Of a DNA stretch of 64,000 nucleotides, positions 52,376 to 62,340 are shown one piece after another. The translations under genes and the position numbers were made by a program. Source of the stretch: JALOOB01 sp040766655. GTDB lineage: Bacteria > Chloroflexota > Anaerolineae > CG2-30-64-16. Location of the stretch: NCBI GenBank assembly GCA_040766655.1, contig JAXGQB010000018.1, forward strand, positions 1 to 64,000, written 5' to 3'. The notes below the pieces were generated by a model. That model saw only the letters and a program-made list of their open reading frames with translations. It did no database searches and had not been told where the DNA came from. Within the stretch, counting starts at the first letter, position 1. Each line of letters begins with the position of its first letter.

Positions 52376-52545
52376 AGCGCCAGGCGCAACGGGACGCCGC
52401 TGGACCGACTGCAGGGTACCGGCGGGTGGGGCCCGCCCAAGCTTAACTGCGTTGAGCCTTCAGCGTCGCTGAGCCGCTGAGGTGAGCCCGTTGCCGCTAC
52501 GGCGACTAAAGGCCGCGCGGGTCGCAAAGGAGAGGGTGAGGGCAC
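52376..52545 (+). repeat. Integrase 3'-end repeat, copy 3 (diverged)
   Basis: It aligns with copy 0 from GCGCAACGG through CTGCAGG, and after the insert from GAGCCCGTTGCCGCT to GAGGGTGAGGG. The insert here is longer (52441-52488) and contains GCTTAAC, GTTGAGC and GCTGAGCCGCTGAG blocks. Several frameshifts mean it no longer encodes the integrase end. Confidence 0.75.
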
Positions 52546-53052
52546 GGGTAAACCGGTCTTCGGTCAACCCGGCTCGAATCTCAGACTCCTGATCCAGGGG
52601 ACGAGAGTGCGAGCATCGTCCCCTGGACCCAAACCTCTGCCACGAGCGCCATACCGGTCTTGCCCGCATGGCCGCGGCAAATCCCGAACTGGCTGGCCAT
52701 GCCGATGTTCATTCTGGCGTGGTCGGCCGCCTAGGTCCTCGGCAACTTCACACTGCCCCAAACTATCTTGTTTGGAGTGTACCTGACCTCTCACTGGCTG
52801 CGCGACGGCTTCGGTGCAGCGGATGGCAAGATCGCGGTTGGCCTCGCGGGGATCCTCGCTATCAACTTGCTCACAAGTACCGCTGGCCACGTCACCATGT
52901 CGCTTGTGTGCCGACTACGTGATCATCCGAGAATACATCTTCCAGGCGCAGAGTGGTTCCATGCCGGAACGACATCTGCAACACTGCTTCTCCTCGCACG
53001 GCAGTCACTCGCTATTGACATAAGCGTAATATATCAGCGCTGGCCGATAGGC
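52546..53052 (+). other. Stretch with a decayed membrane-protein remnant
   Basis: A frame at about 52700-52920 reads MPMFILAWSAA, stop, VLGNFTLPQTILFGVYLTSH and later IAVGLAGILAINLLTSTAGH, hydrophobic and protein-like but interrupted and without a start. It looks like a membrane-protein fragment. Nothing else is supported up to the RHS gene. Confidence 0.4.
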
Positions 53053-56000
53053 TTACTTGCTTCTACTGGGCGGCCGACCCATTGTGTCTTCACCACCCGA
53101 TGTCAGGTAATACAATTCAGCAGCATATGCCTGGGATGGCCCGAACGAGTCCTTGATGTTTTCCCAGAGATTGGGCAGGATTCTGCTGCGAACGAAGGCC
53201 TCATAGAACGGCCCAGCGATCTTCTCTGCTTCGCTCCAGAATCCTTGACACACCGCCTTGTCCCGCTCCAAAGAAAGCAGCGTCCCGTTCGCTAATCCCT
53301 CAATGATTGTCCAACTATAAGCAAACTCAAGAGAGACCAACTCCCTTGTCTCGGCAATGTCCATGCCATAACGCGGAAGGTCCTGTACTCCGGCAGGGGG
53401 TGCATCTGGGTTCTCGAAGTGCTGAGCCAGGATGCCGACACCCGGGATGAACGAGAAAACCTCGACCAAAAGGTTCCCGGTTGGGTCGACATACCTATTC
53501 GGGTTGTTGCCTGCATAGACGAAGTGATTCAGAGTTTGCGACAGGACGTCGATGCCCCCAATGGCGTCCTTACTCATGAATCTGCCTAGCGCCGGACCAT
53601 AGTAGCGAGCACGCAGGAAGAACAGCGCGGATTCCTCATCCCATTGTTCACCCGCGAACATAAACGGCTGTGCCGCGCTTCCCGCATGGCTTCGCACCGC
53701 GCCGAAGACATCGAAAGTGTACCCATCCGTGCGCTGGCCCGCGGCATCCGACAGCGCGCGGGTGCTGCCCAGCCCGTCGGCATGGTAGTAGGCCGGATTT
53801 CCTGCGGGGTCGATCTGTGCCAGCAGGTCCATGCCATAGAGGTACGCGTTGCTCTGTCCGCCGGTGGTCTCGGTCAACACAACGGGGAGTGCCGACTGCA
53901 GATCCTGCAGGTAGGCGGTCGTCGTTCCGTCGGCAGTCTTGCTCAGGCGCACGCCGTCGCCGTTGTAGGTGAACTGCACGGTGGTCGCGCCGTCGACGAC
54001 CTGCGTGAGCCGGTCGAGCGGGTCATAGGCGTAGGTGGCCGCACCCTTGCCTGTCATGCGGCCGTTGTCGTCCCAGGTGAATGCGGTGGCTCCGGCTGTG
54101 AGCAGCCGATCGCTAGCGTCGTAGGTGTAGGTGGTCGTCCCGTGCACCGTGCTGATCAGCGAGGTGCGGTTGCCCATCGGATCGTAGGCATAGCTAACCG
54201 TCTCGCCGTCCGGGTAAGTCACGCCGGTCAGGCGATAGAGGTTGTCGTAGTTGTAGGCCGTGGCGCCGTCGGGATCGGTCATGCTGAGCCGGTTGCCCAC
54301 CGCATCGACCGTGTAGCTGGCCGAGGTGATGCTGCCATTTGTCGGGTGCGTGTGTGCTACGCTAAGCAGGCGGTCCGCATCGTCGTAGATGTAAACGGCC
54401 TGAACGCCGTTGGGATAGACGACGCCGTCCGGCCGGTTGGCGGCATCGTAGCTGTAGGTGGTCACGCGCGCGTCCCAGTCGGTGACCGTGGTGAGCCGGC
54501 CGGCGAGGTCGTAGTCGTAGGTGACGGCCTTGCTGCCGGGATAGGTCAGGGCGGTTCGGTTGTCGAAGAGATCGTAGCCGTAGCCGGCCGTGCCGTTGGG
54601 CGACGTGACCTGCATCAACCGATCCAGGTCATCGTAGGTGTAGGTCGTGACGCCGGAGGGGTCGGTCAGGGTCGTGCGGTTCCCGACCGCGTCATAGGCA
54701 TAGGCGACCGAGCCGCCACCGTAGGTGATGGTGGCCAGGCGACCCAGCGCGTCGTAGGTGTAGGCCAGCGTCGTGCCGTCGGGCTTGACCTGGCTGATCC
54801 GGTTGCCGCCCGCGTCGTAGCCGTAGCCCGTGACGTGGCTCAGGGGGTCCGTCGTGCTCGTCAGCCGATTCAGCTCGTCGTAGGCGTAGCCCGTCGTGTG
54901 ATTATTGGCGTTGGTCAGGCTGATACGGTTTCCCGCCTCGTCGTAGCCGTACTGCACCACGCCGTTGGCTGCATCGGTCACCTGAATCAACCGGTTCAGC
55001 TCGTCGTACGCGTACTGCGTGGTCTTGCTGTTGGCATCCGTCATGCTCGTCCGGTTGCCGTTCGCATCGTAGCCATAGCCCGTAGTGTGGCCCATGGCAT
55101 CCGCCTGGCCGGTCCTGCGGTTGGCCGCATCGTAGGTCGTGGTCGTAACGTGGCCCAGCGCGTCGGTCACCGAGATCTGGTTGTCGACCGAATCGTAGCC
55201 GTAGCTCGTTGCGTGGCCGAGCGGGTCGGTGACCGCGATCAGGCGGTCCTTGGCGTCGTACGCGTACTGCGTCGTGCGGGTGCCGTTCTCGGTGATGGCG
55301 GTGCGATTGCCGGCCAGGTCGTAGGCGTAGGCGGTCGTCCTGCCGAGCGGCTCCGTCACTGACAGCAGGCGGTTGGCGAGATCGTAGGCATAGCTGCGCG
55401 TGCGGCCCTTCGCGTCGGTCTCGCTCGTCTTGCGGCCCCGGCTGTCGTAGACGAAGGTCGTCGTGTGATCCAGCGGGTCGGTGACCGTGGCCGGGTAGCC
55501 GTAGGCGTCGTAGGTGTAGCCGGTCGTGAAGTCACGCGCGTCTGTGGCTGTCTCCACCTGTCCAAAGGTCGTGTAGGTCCACGAGGCGACGTTGCCCAGC
55601 GCGTCGGTGCGCGTGAGCAGGTTCGAGTGGCTGTCGTAGGCATAGGTGGTGGTGTGGCCACGCGGGTCGGTCTCGGAGAGCAGGTTGTTGCGACCCGCGG
55701 TCGTATCGTAGGTAAAGCTGCGCGTGTGGTCGAGCGCATCGGTGATGCCTGTGATGTTGCCGCGGACGTCGTAAGCGAAATCGGTGGCGTTGCCCCGCTT
55801 GTCGGTGACCTGGATGCGGTTGTTATCCGCGTCGTAGGTGTATGAGGTAGTGTAGTTCAGGGCATCCTTCTCGCTGGTCAGCCGCCAGTCACCGTCGTAC
55901 TGGTAGGTGGTGACATGGCCGCGCGGGTCCGTGACCAGGGTCTTGTGCGCCGGCTCGTCGTAGGCGAAGATCCACTTGTTATCGAGCGCGTCGTACTGCT

Positions 56001-59000
56001 CGAAGACCCGGCCATTTGCGTCGTAGACGTTGTGAACGAAGCGATGCGTGTTGGCGTCGGTGGCGGTGAGCATCCGGTGCGCCGCGTCGTAGGTGAAGGT
56101 GGTAGGCTGGCCCGTTACGTCGACAACGGTGACCAGGTCGGCGTTAGCGTCGTAAGTGTAGACCGCGCCCCGGCCGGAATGATCGGTGACGCTGGAGATG
56201 AGCGTGCTGGCGATGGGCGAGGCGTAGGCCAGGGTCAGGGTGCGACCGGCAGGCTCGGTGATCGTGATGAGACGGCCGCTGCTGTCATAGGTGAGCGTGG
56301 TGCGGCTCGCGTTCTTATCCTCAACCCAGGTGAGCAGGCTGACTTCGAAGTGGTACGTCGCCTGGTTCTTCTGGAGCAGGTCGAAAGTGCCGTCGCCGTT
56401 CTTGGTCAGCACGCCGTACACGCCCGGCCCGCCGTCGTACGCGGTGCCGGTCCAGGTCCAGCGTTCGCTATGGCCATCGGGGAACGAGATGGTCACACTG
56501 CCATCCGAGGCATCCACGGAGAGCCGCATGTTCCAGTCGTGGGTCCAGCCGTAGCCGAGCGGACCGGCCGCGGGATTCAGGGAGTTGTAGGCTCGACTGA
56601 AGTCCAGGGGCAGGCCGCGCGTGGCAATGGCGAGGTCGGTGTGTTGGTGGGAGTAGTTGCCGTTAGCGGTGTTGACCGGGTCGGCAATGAAGGCCTGTAT
56701 GCTGGAGAGCGGGCCGGTGTTGCCCAGTTGTGTCCCCGTCGAGATCGTCTTGCCCAGCCACGGGTCCGCGTCGACGTAGTAATGACAGATGTAGTAGACC
56801 TTGTTGATATCGTCATAACACGAGCCATAGCTGATGCCGTTGCCGGTTCCGTAGGGCGCCGGGCCGGAATCGGACCCCCACCAGTTGTTCTCGGCCATCG
56901 CGACATAGCTGCCATAGTGCGCCAGGCCGAGACCACCATTGGCATAGATGTTACTTCCACTGACGCCCACGAACCCGATGCCGCTGCTCCCCGAGTAGAT
57001 GGCCGTCCCGTTATGGCGGCGGAAGGTGGAGTTGCTGACGGTAAGGGTGCTGAGTTGGGTGCCATTGGCATCGTACAGGTAGAGACCGTAGCCGGCGCTG
57101 TCCTCCACGGTCGAGTTCGTAATACGAATACTGACGGCGTCGGCGGCTTCCGTCGCCTCGCCGCACAACAGGGCCTGGTCGGCCTCGCAGTAGCCAGCAT
57201 AATATGGGGCGCCGCCATAGCGCACGACGACATGATCAAAGTTGAGCTGGCCCTGGTCATAGACCTCGATGCGTTCCCAATCACCGGCGGCGGGCGTGCT
57301 GGCGGAACCGTCGCCGTTGGTGTCGCCGCCATAGGTGTCATCGTAGCGGGAAGTGAAGACGATCGGATTCTCGGCCGTGCCCAATGCATTCAGCGTGCCC
57401 CCGATGCCGAGGACAGATACCAAAACAGCATCAAACTTGACAACGACGCCGGGCTGGACGGTCAGGGTCTGACCGCTGGGGATGGTCAGATGGCCAATGC
57501 CAAAGTAACGGATGCTGGTATCAAGGGTCAAGTCGTTCTGGACCGTGCCGGATAGCTGGAACAGACGTGGCGGGCCGCTGACCGTATTCCCGGAGAGGGT
57601 CAAGTTGCCGCTGACCACGACTCCGCCCACCCGGTCGGCGTAGTTGGTGAAGCTGTTGTTGGTGACCACCACATCTTCCCCCCGGATGTGGCAGCCGTCG
57701 CGGTTGTTCGCACAGATGTTGCCGCTGAAGGTAACCGCACCCTGGTTGCTGATTTCCACACCGCGGCCGGAGGGCGTGTCGCTGAAAGTGCTGTCGGTAA
57801 TGCTGACAGCAGTCAGGTAGTTGCCACCGAGGACGGCGGCTTGGGCGTGTCGCTGGAAGGTGGAGTTGGTGATGGCGAGAGTGCTGAGTTGGGTGCCATT
57901 GGCATCGTACAGGTAGAGACCGTAGCTGGCGCTGTCCTCGACGGTCGAGTTCGTAATACGAATACTGACGGCGTCGGCGGCTTCCGTCGCCTCGCCGCAC
58001 AACAGGGCTTGGTCAGCCTCGCAGTAGCCACCATAATATGGGGCGCCGCCATAGCGCATGACGACATGATCGAAGTTGAGCTGGCCCTGGTCATAGACCT
58101 CGATGCGTTCCCAATCACCGGCGGCGGGCGTGCTGGCGGAACCGTCGCCGTTGGTGTCGCCGCCATAGGTGTCATCGTAGCGGGAAGTGAAGACGATCGG
58201 ATTCTCGGCCGTGCCCAATGCATTCAGCGTGCCCCCGATGCCGAGGACAGATACCAAAACAGCATCAAACTTGACAACGACGCCGGGCTGGACGGTCAGG
58301 GTCTGACCGCTGGGGATGGTCAGATGGCCAATGCCAAAGTAACGGATGCTGGTATCAAGGGTCAAGTCGTTCTGGACCGTGCCGGATAGCTGGAACAGAC
58401 GTGGCGGGCCGCTGACCGTATTGCCGGAAAGGGTCAAGTTGCCGCTGACCACGACTCCGCCCACCCGGTCGGCGTAGTTGGTGAAGCTGTTGTTGGTGAC
58501 CACCACATCATCCCCCCGGATGTGGCAGCCATCGCGGTTATTCGCACAGGTGTTGCCGCTGAAGGTAACCGCACCCTGGTTGCTGATTTCCGCTCCGCGG
58601 CCGGAGGGCGTGTCGCTGAAAATGCTGTCGGTAATGCTGACAGCAGTCAGGTAGCTGCCGGCAAGGACGGCGGCTTGGGCATGTCGCTGGAAGGTGGAGT
58701 TGCTGACGGTAAGGGTGCTGAGCTGGGTTTGATCGTTGTCGTTGAGGTACAGACCGTACCCGGCGCTGTCCTCCACGGTCGAGTTCGTGATACGAATATT
58801 GACGGCGTCGGCGGCTTCCGTCGCCTCGCCGCACAACAGGGCTTGGTCGGCCTGGCAGTAGCCAGCATAATATGGGGCGCCGCCATAGCGCACGACGACA
58901 TGATCAAAGTTGAGCTGGCCCTGGTCGTAGACCTCGATGCGGCCCCAGTCGCCGGGAGCGGGCGTGCTGGTACTGCCGTCGCCGTTGGTGTCGCCGCCAT

Positions 59001-62000
59001 AGGTGTCATCGTAGCGGGACGTGAAGACGATCGGATTCTCAGCCGTGCCTAACGCATTCAGCGTGCCCCCGATGCCGAGGACAGCCCCCGAGGCCTCAAA
59101 CTTGACAACGACGCCAGGCTGGACGGTCAGGGTCTGACCGCTGGGGATTCTGAGACTGCCAATGCCGAAGTAACGGATGCTGGTATCAAGGGTCAAGCCG
59201 TTCTGAACCGTGCCGGATAGCTGGAACAGACGTGGCGGGCCGCTGACCGTATTGCCGGAAAGGGTCAAGTTGCCGCTGACCACGACTCCGCCCACCCGGT
59301 CGGCGTAGTTGGTGAAGCTGTTGTTGGTGACCACCACATCTTCCCCCCGGATGTGGCAGCCGTCGCGGTTGTTCGCACAGATGTTGCCGCTGAAGGTAAC
59401 CGCACCCTGGTTGCTGATTTCCACACCGCGGCCGGAGGGCGTGTCGCTGAAAGTGCTGTCGGTAATGCTGACAGCAGTCAGGTAGTTGCCACCGAGGACG
59501 GCGGCTTGGGCGTGTCGCTGGAAGGTGGAGTTGGTGATGGCGAGAGTGCTGAGTTGGGTGCCATTGGCATCGTACAGGTAGAGACCGTAGCTGGCGCTGT
59601 CCTCGACGGTCGAGTTCGTAATACGAATACTGACGGCGTCGGCGGCTTCCGTCGCCTCGCCGCACAACAGGGCTTGGTCAGCCTCGCAGTAGCCACCATA
59701 ATATGGGGCGCCGCCATAGCGCATGACGACATGATCGAAGTTGAGCTGGCCCTGGTCATAGACCTCGATGCGTTCCCAATCACCGGCGGCGGGCGTGCTG
59801 GCGGAACCGTCGCCGTTGGTGTCGCCGCCATAGGTGTCATCGTAGCGGGAAGTGAAGACGATCGGATTCTCGGCCGTGCCCAATGCATTCAGCGTGCCCC
59901 CGATGCCGAGGACAGATACCAAAACAGCATCAAACTTGACAACGACGCCGGGCTGGACGGTCAGGGTCTGACCGCTGGGGATGGTCAGATGGCCAATGCC
60001 AAAGTAACGGATGCTGGTATCAAGGGTCAAGTCGTTCTGGACCGTGCCGGATAGCTGGAACAGACGTGGCGGGCCGCTGACCGTATTGCCGGAAAGGGTC
60101 AAGTTGCCGCTGACCACGACTCCGCCCACCCGGTCGGCGTAGTTGGTGAAGCTGTTGTTGGTGACCACCACATCATCCCCCCGGATGTGGCAGCCATCGC
60201 GGTTATTCGCACAGGTGTTGCCGCTGAAGGTAACCGCACCCTGGTTGCTGATTTCCGCTCCGCGGCCGGAGGGCGTGTCGCTGAAAATGCTGTCGGTAAT
60301 GCTGACAGCAGTCAGGTAGCTGCCGGCAAGGACGGCGGCTTGGGCATGTCGCTGGAAGGTGGAGTTGCTGACGGTAAGGGTGCTGAGCTGGGTTTGATCG
60401 TTGTCGTTGAGGTACAGACCGTACCCGGCGCTGTCCTCCACGGTCGAGTTCGTGATACGAATATTGACGGCGTCGGCGGCTTCCGTCGCCTCGCCGCACA
60501 ACAGGGCTTGGTCGGCCTGGCAGTAGCCAGCATAATATGGGGCGCCGCCATAGCGCACGACGACATGATCAAAGTTGAGCTGGCCCTGGTCGTAGACCTC
60601 GATGCGGCCCCAGTCGCCGGGAGCGGGCGTGCTGGTACTGCCGTCGCCGTTGGTGTCGCCGCCATAGGTGTCATCGTAGCGGGACGTGAAGACGATCGGA
60701 TTCTCAGCCGTGCCTAACGCATTCAGCGTGCCCCCGATGCCGAGGACAGCCCCCGAGGCCTCAAACTTGACAACGACGCCAGGCTGGACGGTCAGGGTCT
60801 GACCGCTGGGGATTCTGAGACTGCCAATGCCGAAGTAACGGATGCTGGTATCAAGGGTCAAGCCGTTCTGAACCGTGCCGGATAGCTGGAACAGACGTGG
60901 CGGGCCGCTGACCGTATTGCCGGAAAGGGTCAAGTTGCCGCTGACCACGACTCCGCCCACCCGGTCGGCATAATTGGTGAAGCTGTTGTCGGTGACCACC
61001 ACATCATCCCCCCGGATGTGGCAGCCATCGCGGTTATTCGCACAGGTGTTGCCGCTGAAGGTAACCGCACCCTGGTTGCTGATGTCCGCTCCGCGGCCGG
61101 AGGGCGTGTCGCTGAAAATGCTGTCGGTAATGGTGACATCAGTCAGGTAGTTGCCGGCGAGGACGGCCGCTTGGGCGTGTCGCTGGAAGGTAGAGTTGCT
61201 GATGGCGAGAGTGCTGAGTTGGGTGCCATTGGCATCGTACAGGTAGAGACCGTAACCGGCGCTGTCCTCAACGGTCGAGTTCGTAATACGAATGCTGACG
61301 GCGTCGGCGGCTTCCGTCGCCTCGCCGCACAACAGGGCCTGGTCGGCCTCGCAGTAGCCAGCATAATATGGGGCGCCGCCATAGCGCACGACGACATGAT
61401 CGAAGTTGAGCTGGCCCTGGTCGACGATGTCGATGCGGCCCCAGTCGCCGGGAGCGGGCGTGCTGGCGGAACCGTCACCGTTGGTGTCGCCGCCATAGGT
61501 GTCATCGTAGCGGGAAGTGAAGGCAATCGGATTCTCGGTCGTGCCCAACGCGTCTAGCGTGCCGTTGATCGTAAGACTCGCCGATGAATACGCGAATTTG
61601 ACCACCGTCCCCGGCAGCACGAGCAGTCTGACGCCGGCAGCAACCGTCACATCGCAGGTCAGCCGATGCACGCTGTTCGGTCCCCAGGCTTGGTCCGCGC
61701 TGATCGTCCCGCAGTGATCCACGACCGGCATTGCAGCAGGCTGGGCGCCGTCCACGCTCACGCCGAAGTCAAACTCCCCCGCCCGGTTCGACAGTGCCCC
61801 TGCCTCACCACCCTCAGTCACCCCGCGCACCGCGTAGAAGCTGTTGACTGCGGCATTCCCCACGCCGCTCGCCGTGTCGATGTAGGTCAGCTCGCTTGGC
61901 GTCGCGATCGGCGTCACCGTCGCGATCTTTACCATGCCCGCGTCACCGACCGCCGCATAGGGGCTGTCGCTCCACCACACCTCGTAGTGGTCCGCAGTGG

Positions 62001-62154
62001 GGTCGTTGTGGGTCCAGGTGAGGATCACGCTGGTGACAGAACTCTGGGCGCGCAAATCGGCCACAGGTGCGGGACCTTCGGCAAGTGCGCGGTTGGCGAA
62101 GAAGAGCGTCAGGGCAAGCGTGAGCAGGGACGCGGCGAGGAAGTGTCGGCGCAT
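53053..62154 (-). CDS. Giant secreted beta-helix / RHS-repeat protein
   Basis: A 3033-residue protein. In order it has a signal peptide (residues 1-26, LAASLLTLALTLFFANRALA), a fibronectin-III-like domain (about 28-110), and six parallel beta-helix modules of about 277 residues (about 195-1750, each with NSTVEDSA-YGLYL and TFSGN-CANNRDGCHIRG). A DUF6531-like region follows (DPVNTANGNYSHQHTDLAIA, near 1820). YD/RHS repeats run from about 1950 to 2750, then the RHS core (RARYYGPALGRFMSKDAIGG ... YVDPTGN, near 2870). The variable C-terminal tip is about 145 residues with no family I recognise. RHS shells encapsulate the tip, which is often a toxin. No immunity gene is evident downstream. The start at 62154 has GGAG upstream. 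Confidence 0.93.
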   Translation of the reverse strand: MRRHFLAASLLTLALTLFFANRALAEGPAPVADLRAQSSVTSVILTWTHNDPTADHYEVWWSDSPYAAVGDAGMVKIATVTPIATPSELTYIDTASGVGNAAVNSFYAVRGVTEGGEAGALSNRAGEFDFGVSVDGAQPAAMPVVDHCGTISADQAWGPNSVHRLTCDVTVAAGVRLLVLPGTVVKFAYSSASLTINGTLDALGTTENPIAFTSRYDDTYGGDTNGDGSASTPAPGDWGRIDIVDQGQLNFDHVVVRYGGAPYYAGYCEADQALLCGEATEAADAVSIRITNSTVEDSAGYGLYLYDANGTQLSTLAISNSTFQRHAQAAVLAGNYLTDVTITDSIFSDTPSGRGADISNQGAVTFSGNTCANNRDGCHIRGDDVVVTDNSFTNYADRVGGVVVSGNLTLSGNTVSGPPRLFQLSGTVQNGLTLDTSIRYFGIGSLRIPSGQTLTVQPGVVVKFEASGAVLGIGGTLNALGTAENPIVFTSRYDDTYGGDTNGDGSTSTPAPGDWGRIEVYDQGQLNFDHVVVRYGGAPYYAGYCQADQALLCGEATEAADAVNIRITNSTVEDSAGYGLYLNDNDQTQLSTLTVSNSTFQRHAQAAVLAGSYLTAVSITDSIFSDTPSGRGAEISNQGAVTFSGNTCANNRDGCHIRGDDVVVTNNSFTNYADRVGGVVVSGNLTLSGNTVSGPPRLFQLSGTVQNDLTLDTSIRYFGIGHLTIPSGQTLTVQPGVVVKFDAVLVSVLGIGGTLNALGTAENPIVFTSRYDDTYGGDTNGDGSASTPAAGDWERIEVYDQGQLNFDHVVMRYGGAPYYGGYCEADQALLCGEATEAADAVSIRITNSTVEDSASYGLYLYDANGTQLSTLAITNSTFQRHAQAAVLGGNYLTAVSITDSTFSDTPSGRGVEISNQGAVTFSGNICANNRDGCHIRGEDVVVTNNSFTNYADRVGGVVVSGNLTLSGNTVSGPPRLFQLSGTVQNGLTLDTSIRYFGIGSLRIPSGQTLTVQPGVVVKFEASGAVLGIGGTLNALGTAENPIVFTSRYDDTYGGDTNGDGSTSTPAPGDWGRIEVYDQGQLNFDHVVVRYGGAPYYAGYCQADQALLCGEATEAADAVNIRITNSTVEDSAGYGLYLNDNDQTQLSTLTVSNSTFQRHAQAAVLAGSYLTAVSITDSIFSDTPSGRGAEISNQGAVTFSGNTCANNRDGCHIRGDDVVVTNNSFTNYADRVGGVVVSGNLTLSGNTVSGPPRLFQLSGTVQNDLTLDTSIRYFGIGHLTIPSGQTLTVQPGVVVKFDAVLVSVLGIGGTLNALGTAENPIVFTSRYDDTYGGDTNGDGSASTPAAGDWERIEVYDQGQLNFDHVVMRYGGAPYYGGYCEADQALLCGEATEAADAVSIRITNSTVEDSASYGLYLYDANGTQLSTLAITNSTFQRHAQAAVLGGNYLTAVSITDSTFSDTPSGRGVEISNQGAVTFSGNICANNRDGCHIRGEDVVVTNNSFTNYADRVGGVVVSGNLTLSGNTVSGPPRLFQLSGTVQNDLTLDTSIRYFGIGHLTIPSGQTLTVQPGVVVKFDAVLVSVLGIGGTLNALGTAENPIVFTSRYDDTYGGDTNGDGSASTPAAGDWERIEVYDQGQLNFDHVVVRYGGAPYYAGYCEADQALLCGEATEAADAVSIRITNSTVEDSAGYGLYLYDANGTQLSTLTVSNSTFRRHNGTAIYSGSSGIGFVGVSGSNIYANGGLGLAHYGSYVAMAENNWWGSDSGPAPYGTGNGISYGSCYDDINKVYYICHYYVDADPWLGKTISTGTQLGNTGPLSSIQAFIADPVNTANGNYSHQHTDLAIATRGLPLDFSRAYNSLNPAAGPLGYGWTHDWNMRLSVDASDGSVTISFPDGHSERWTWTGTAYDGGPGVYGVLTKNGDGTFDLLQKNQATYHFEVSLLTWVEDKNASRTTLTYDSSGRLITITEPAGRTLTLAYASPIASTLISSVTDHSGRGAVYTYDANADLVTVVDVTGQPTTFTYDAAHRMLTATDANTHRFVHNVYDANGRVFEQYDALDNKWIFAYDEPAHKTLVTDPRGHVTTYQYDGDWRLTSEKDALNYTTSYTYDADNNRIQVTDKRGNATDFAYDVRGNITGITDALDHTRSFTYDTTAGRNNLLSETDPRGHTTTYAYDSHSNLLTRTDALGNVASWTYTTFGQVETATDARDFTTGYTYDAYGYPATVTDPLDHTTTFVYDSRGRKTSETDAKGRTRSYAYDLANRLLSVTEPLGRTTAYAYDLAGNRTAITENGTRTTQYAYDAKDRLIAVTDPLGHATSYGYDSVDNQISVTDALGHVTTTTYDAANRRTGQADAMGHTTGYGYDANGNRTSMTDANSKTTQYAYDELNRLIQVTDAANGVVQYGYDEAGNRISLTNANNHTTGYAYDELNRLTSTTDPLSHVTGYGYDAGGNRISQVKPDGTTLAYTYDALGRLATITYGGGSVAYAYDAVGNRTTLTDPSGVTTYTYDDLDRLMQVTSPNGTAGYGYDLFDNRTALTYPGSKAVTYDYDLAGRLTTVTDWDARVTTYSYDAANRPDGVVYPNGVQAVYIYDDADRLLSVAHTHPTNGSITSASYTVDAVGNRLSMTDPDGATAYNYDNLYRLTGVTYPDGETVSYAYDPMGNRTSLISTVHGTTTYTYDASDRLLTAGATAFTWDDNGRMTGKGAATYAYDPLDRLTQVVDGATTVQFTYNGDGVRLSKTADGTTTAYLQDLQSALPVVLTETTGGQSNAYLYGMDLLAQIDPAGNPAYYHADGLGSTRALSDAAGQRTDGYTFDVFGAVRSHAGSAAQPFMFAGEQWDEESALFFLRARYYGPALGRFMSKDAIGGIDVLSQTLNHFVYAGNNPNRYVDPTGNLLVEVFSFIPGVGILAQHFENPDAPPAGVQDLPRYGMDIAETRELVSLEFAYSWTIIEGLANGTLLSLERDKAVCQGFWSEAEKIAGPFYEAFVRSRILPNLWENIKDSFGPSQAYAAELYYLTSGGEDTMGRPPSRSK
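57590..60920. repeat. In-frame 1665-bp tandem duplication inside the RHS gene
   Basis: Sequence from about 57590 to 59254 recurs at about 59255 to 60919 with an offset of exactly 1665 bp (555 codons, two beta-helix modules) and no difference that I could find. Flanking single modules of the same type are more diverged. The duplication is therefore recent. Confidence 0.85.
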
Positions 62155-62340
62155 GGTGTGGCTCCTGAAAACGTTGAGCAAGGTAAGCCAAGTGTGAGTG
62201 GTGCAAACCGGCCTGAAGACACCCAAACCAGATTGTCAATCAGCGGCTTGTGCAGGATAGTGCAGAACATGGCATTTGGCAAGGTTCGTTGCGAGGCTCC
62301 GTCCAGGCGTGACCGTGCGCGCGTATCTGCGCAGACTGCT

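Noticed and set aside
53644..60717. Long open frames antisense to the RHS gene (up to 572 codons)
   Set aside because: They are mirror frames produced by the repetitive Gly/Val/Tyr/Asp codons of the RHS and beta-helix repeats. They lack start signals and family-like content, while the minus-strand frame has a signal peptide and known domains.
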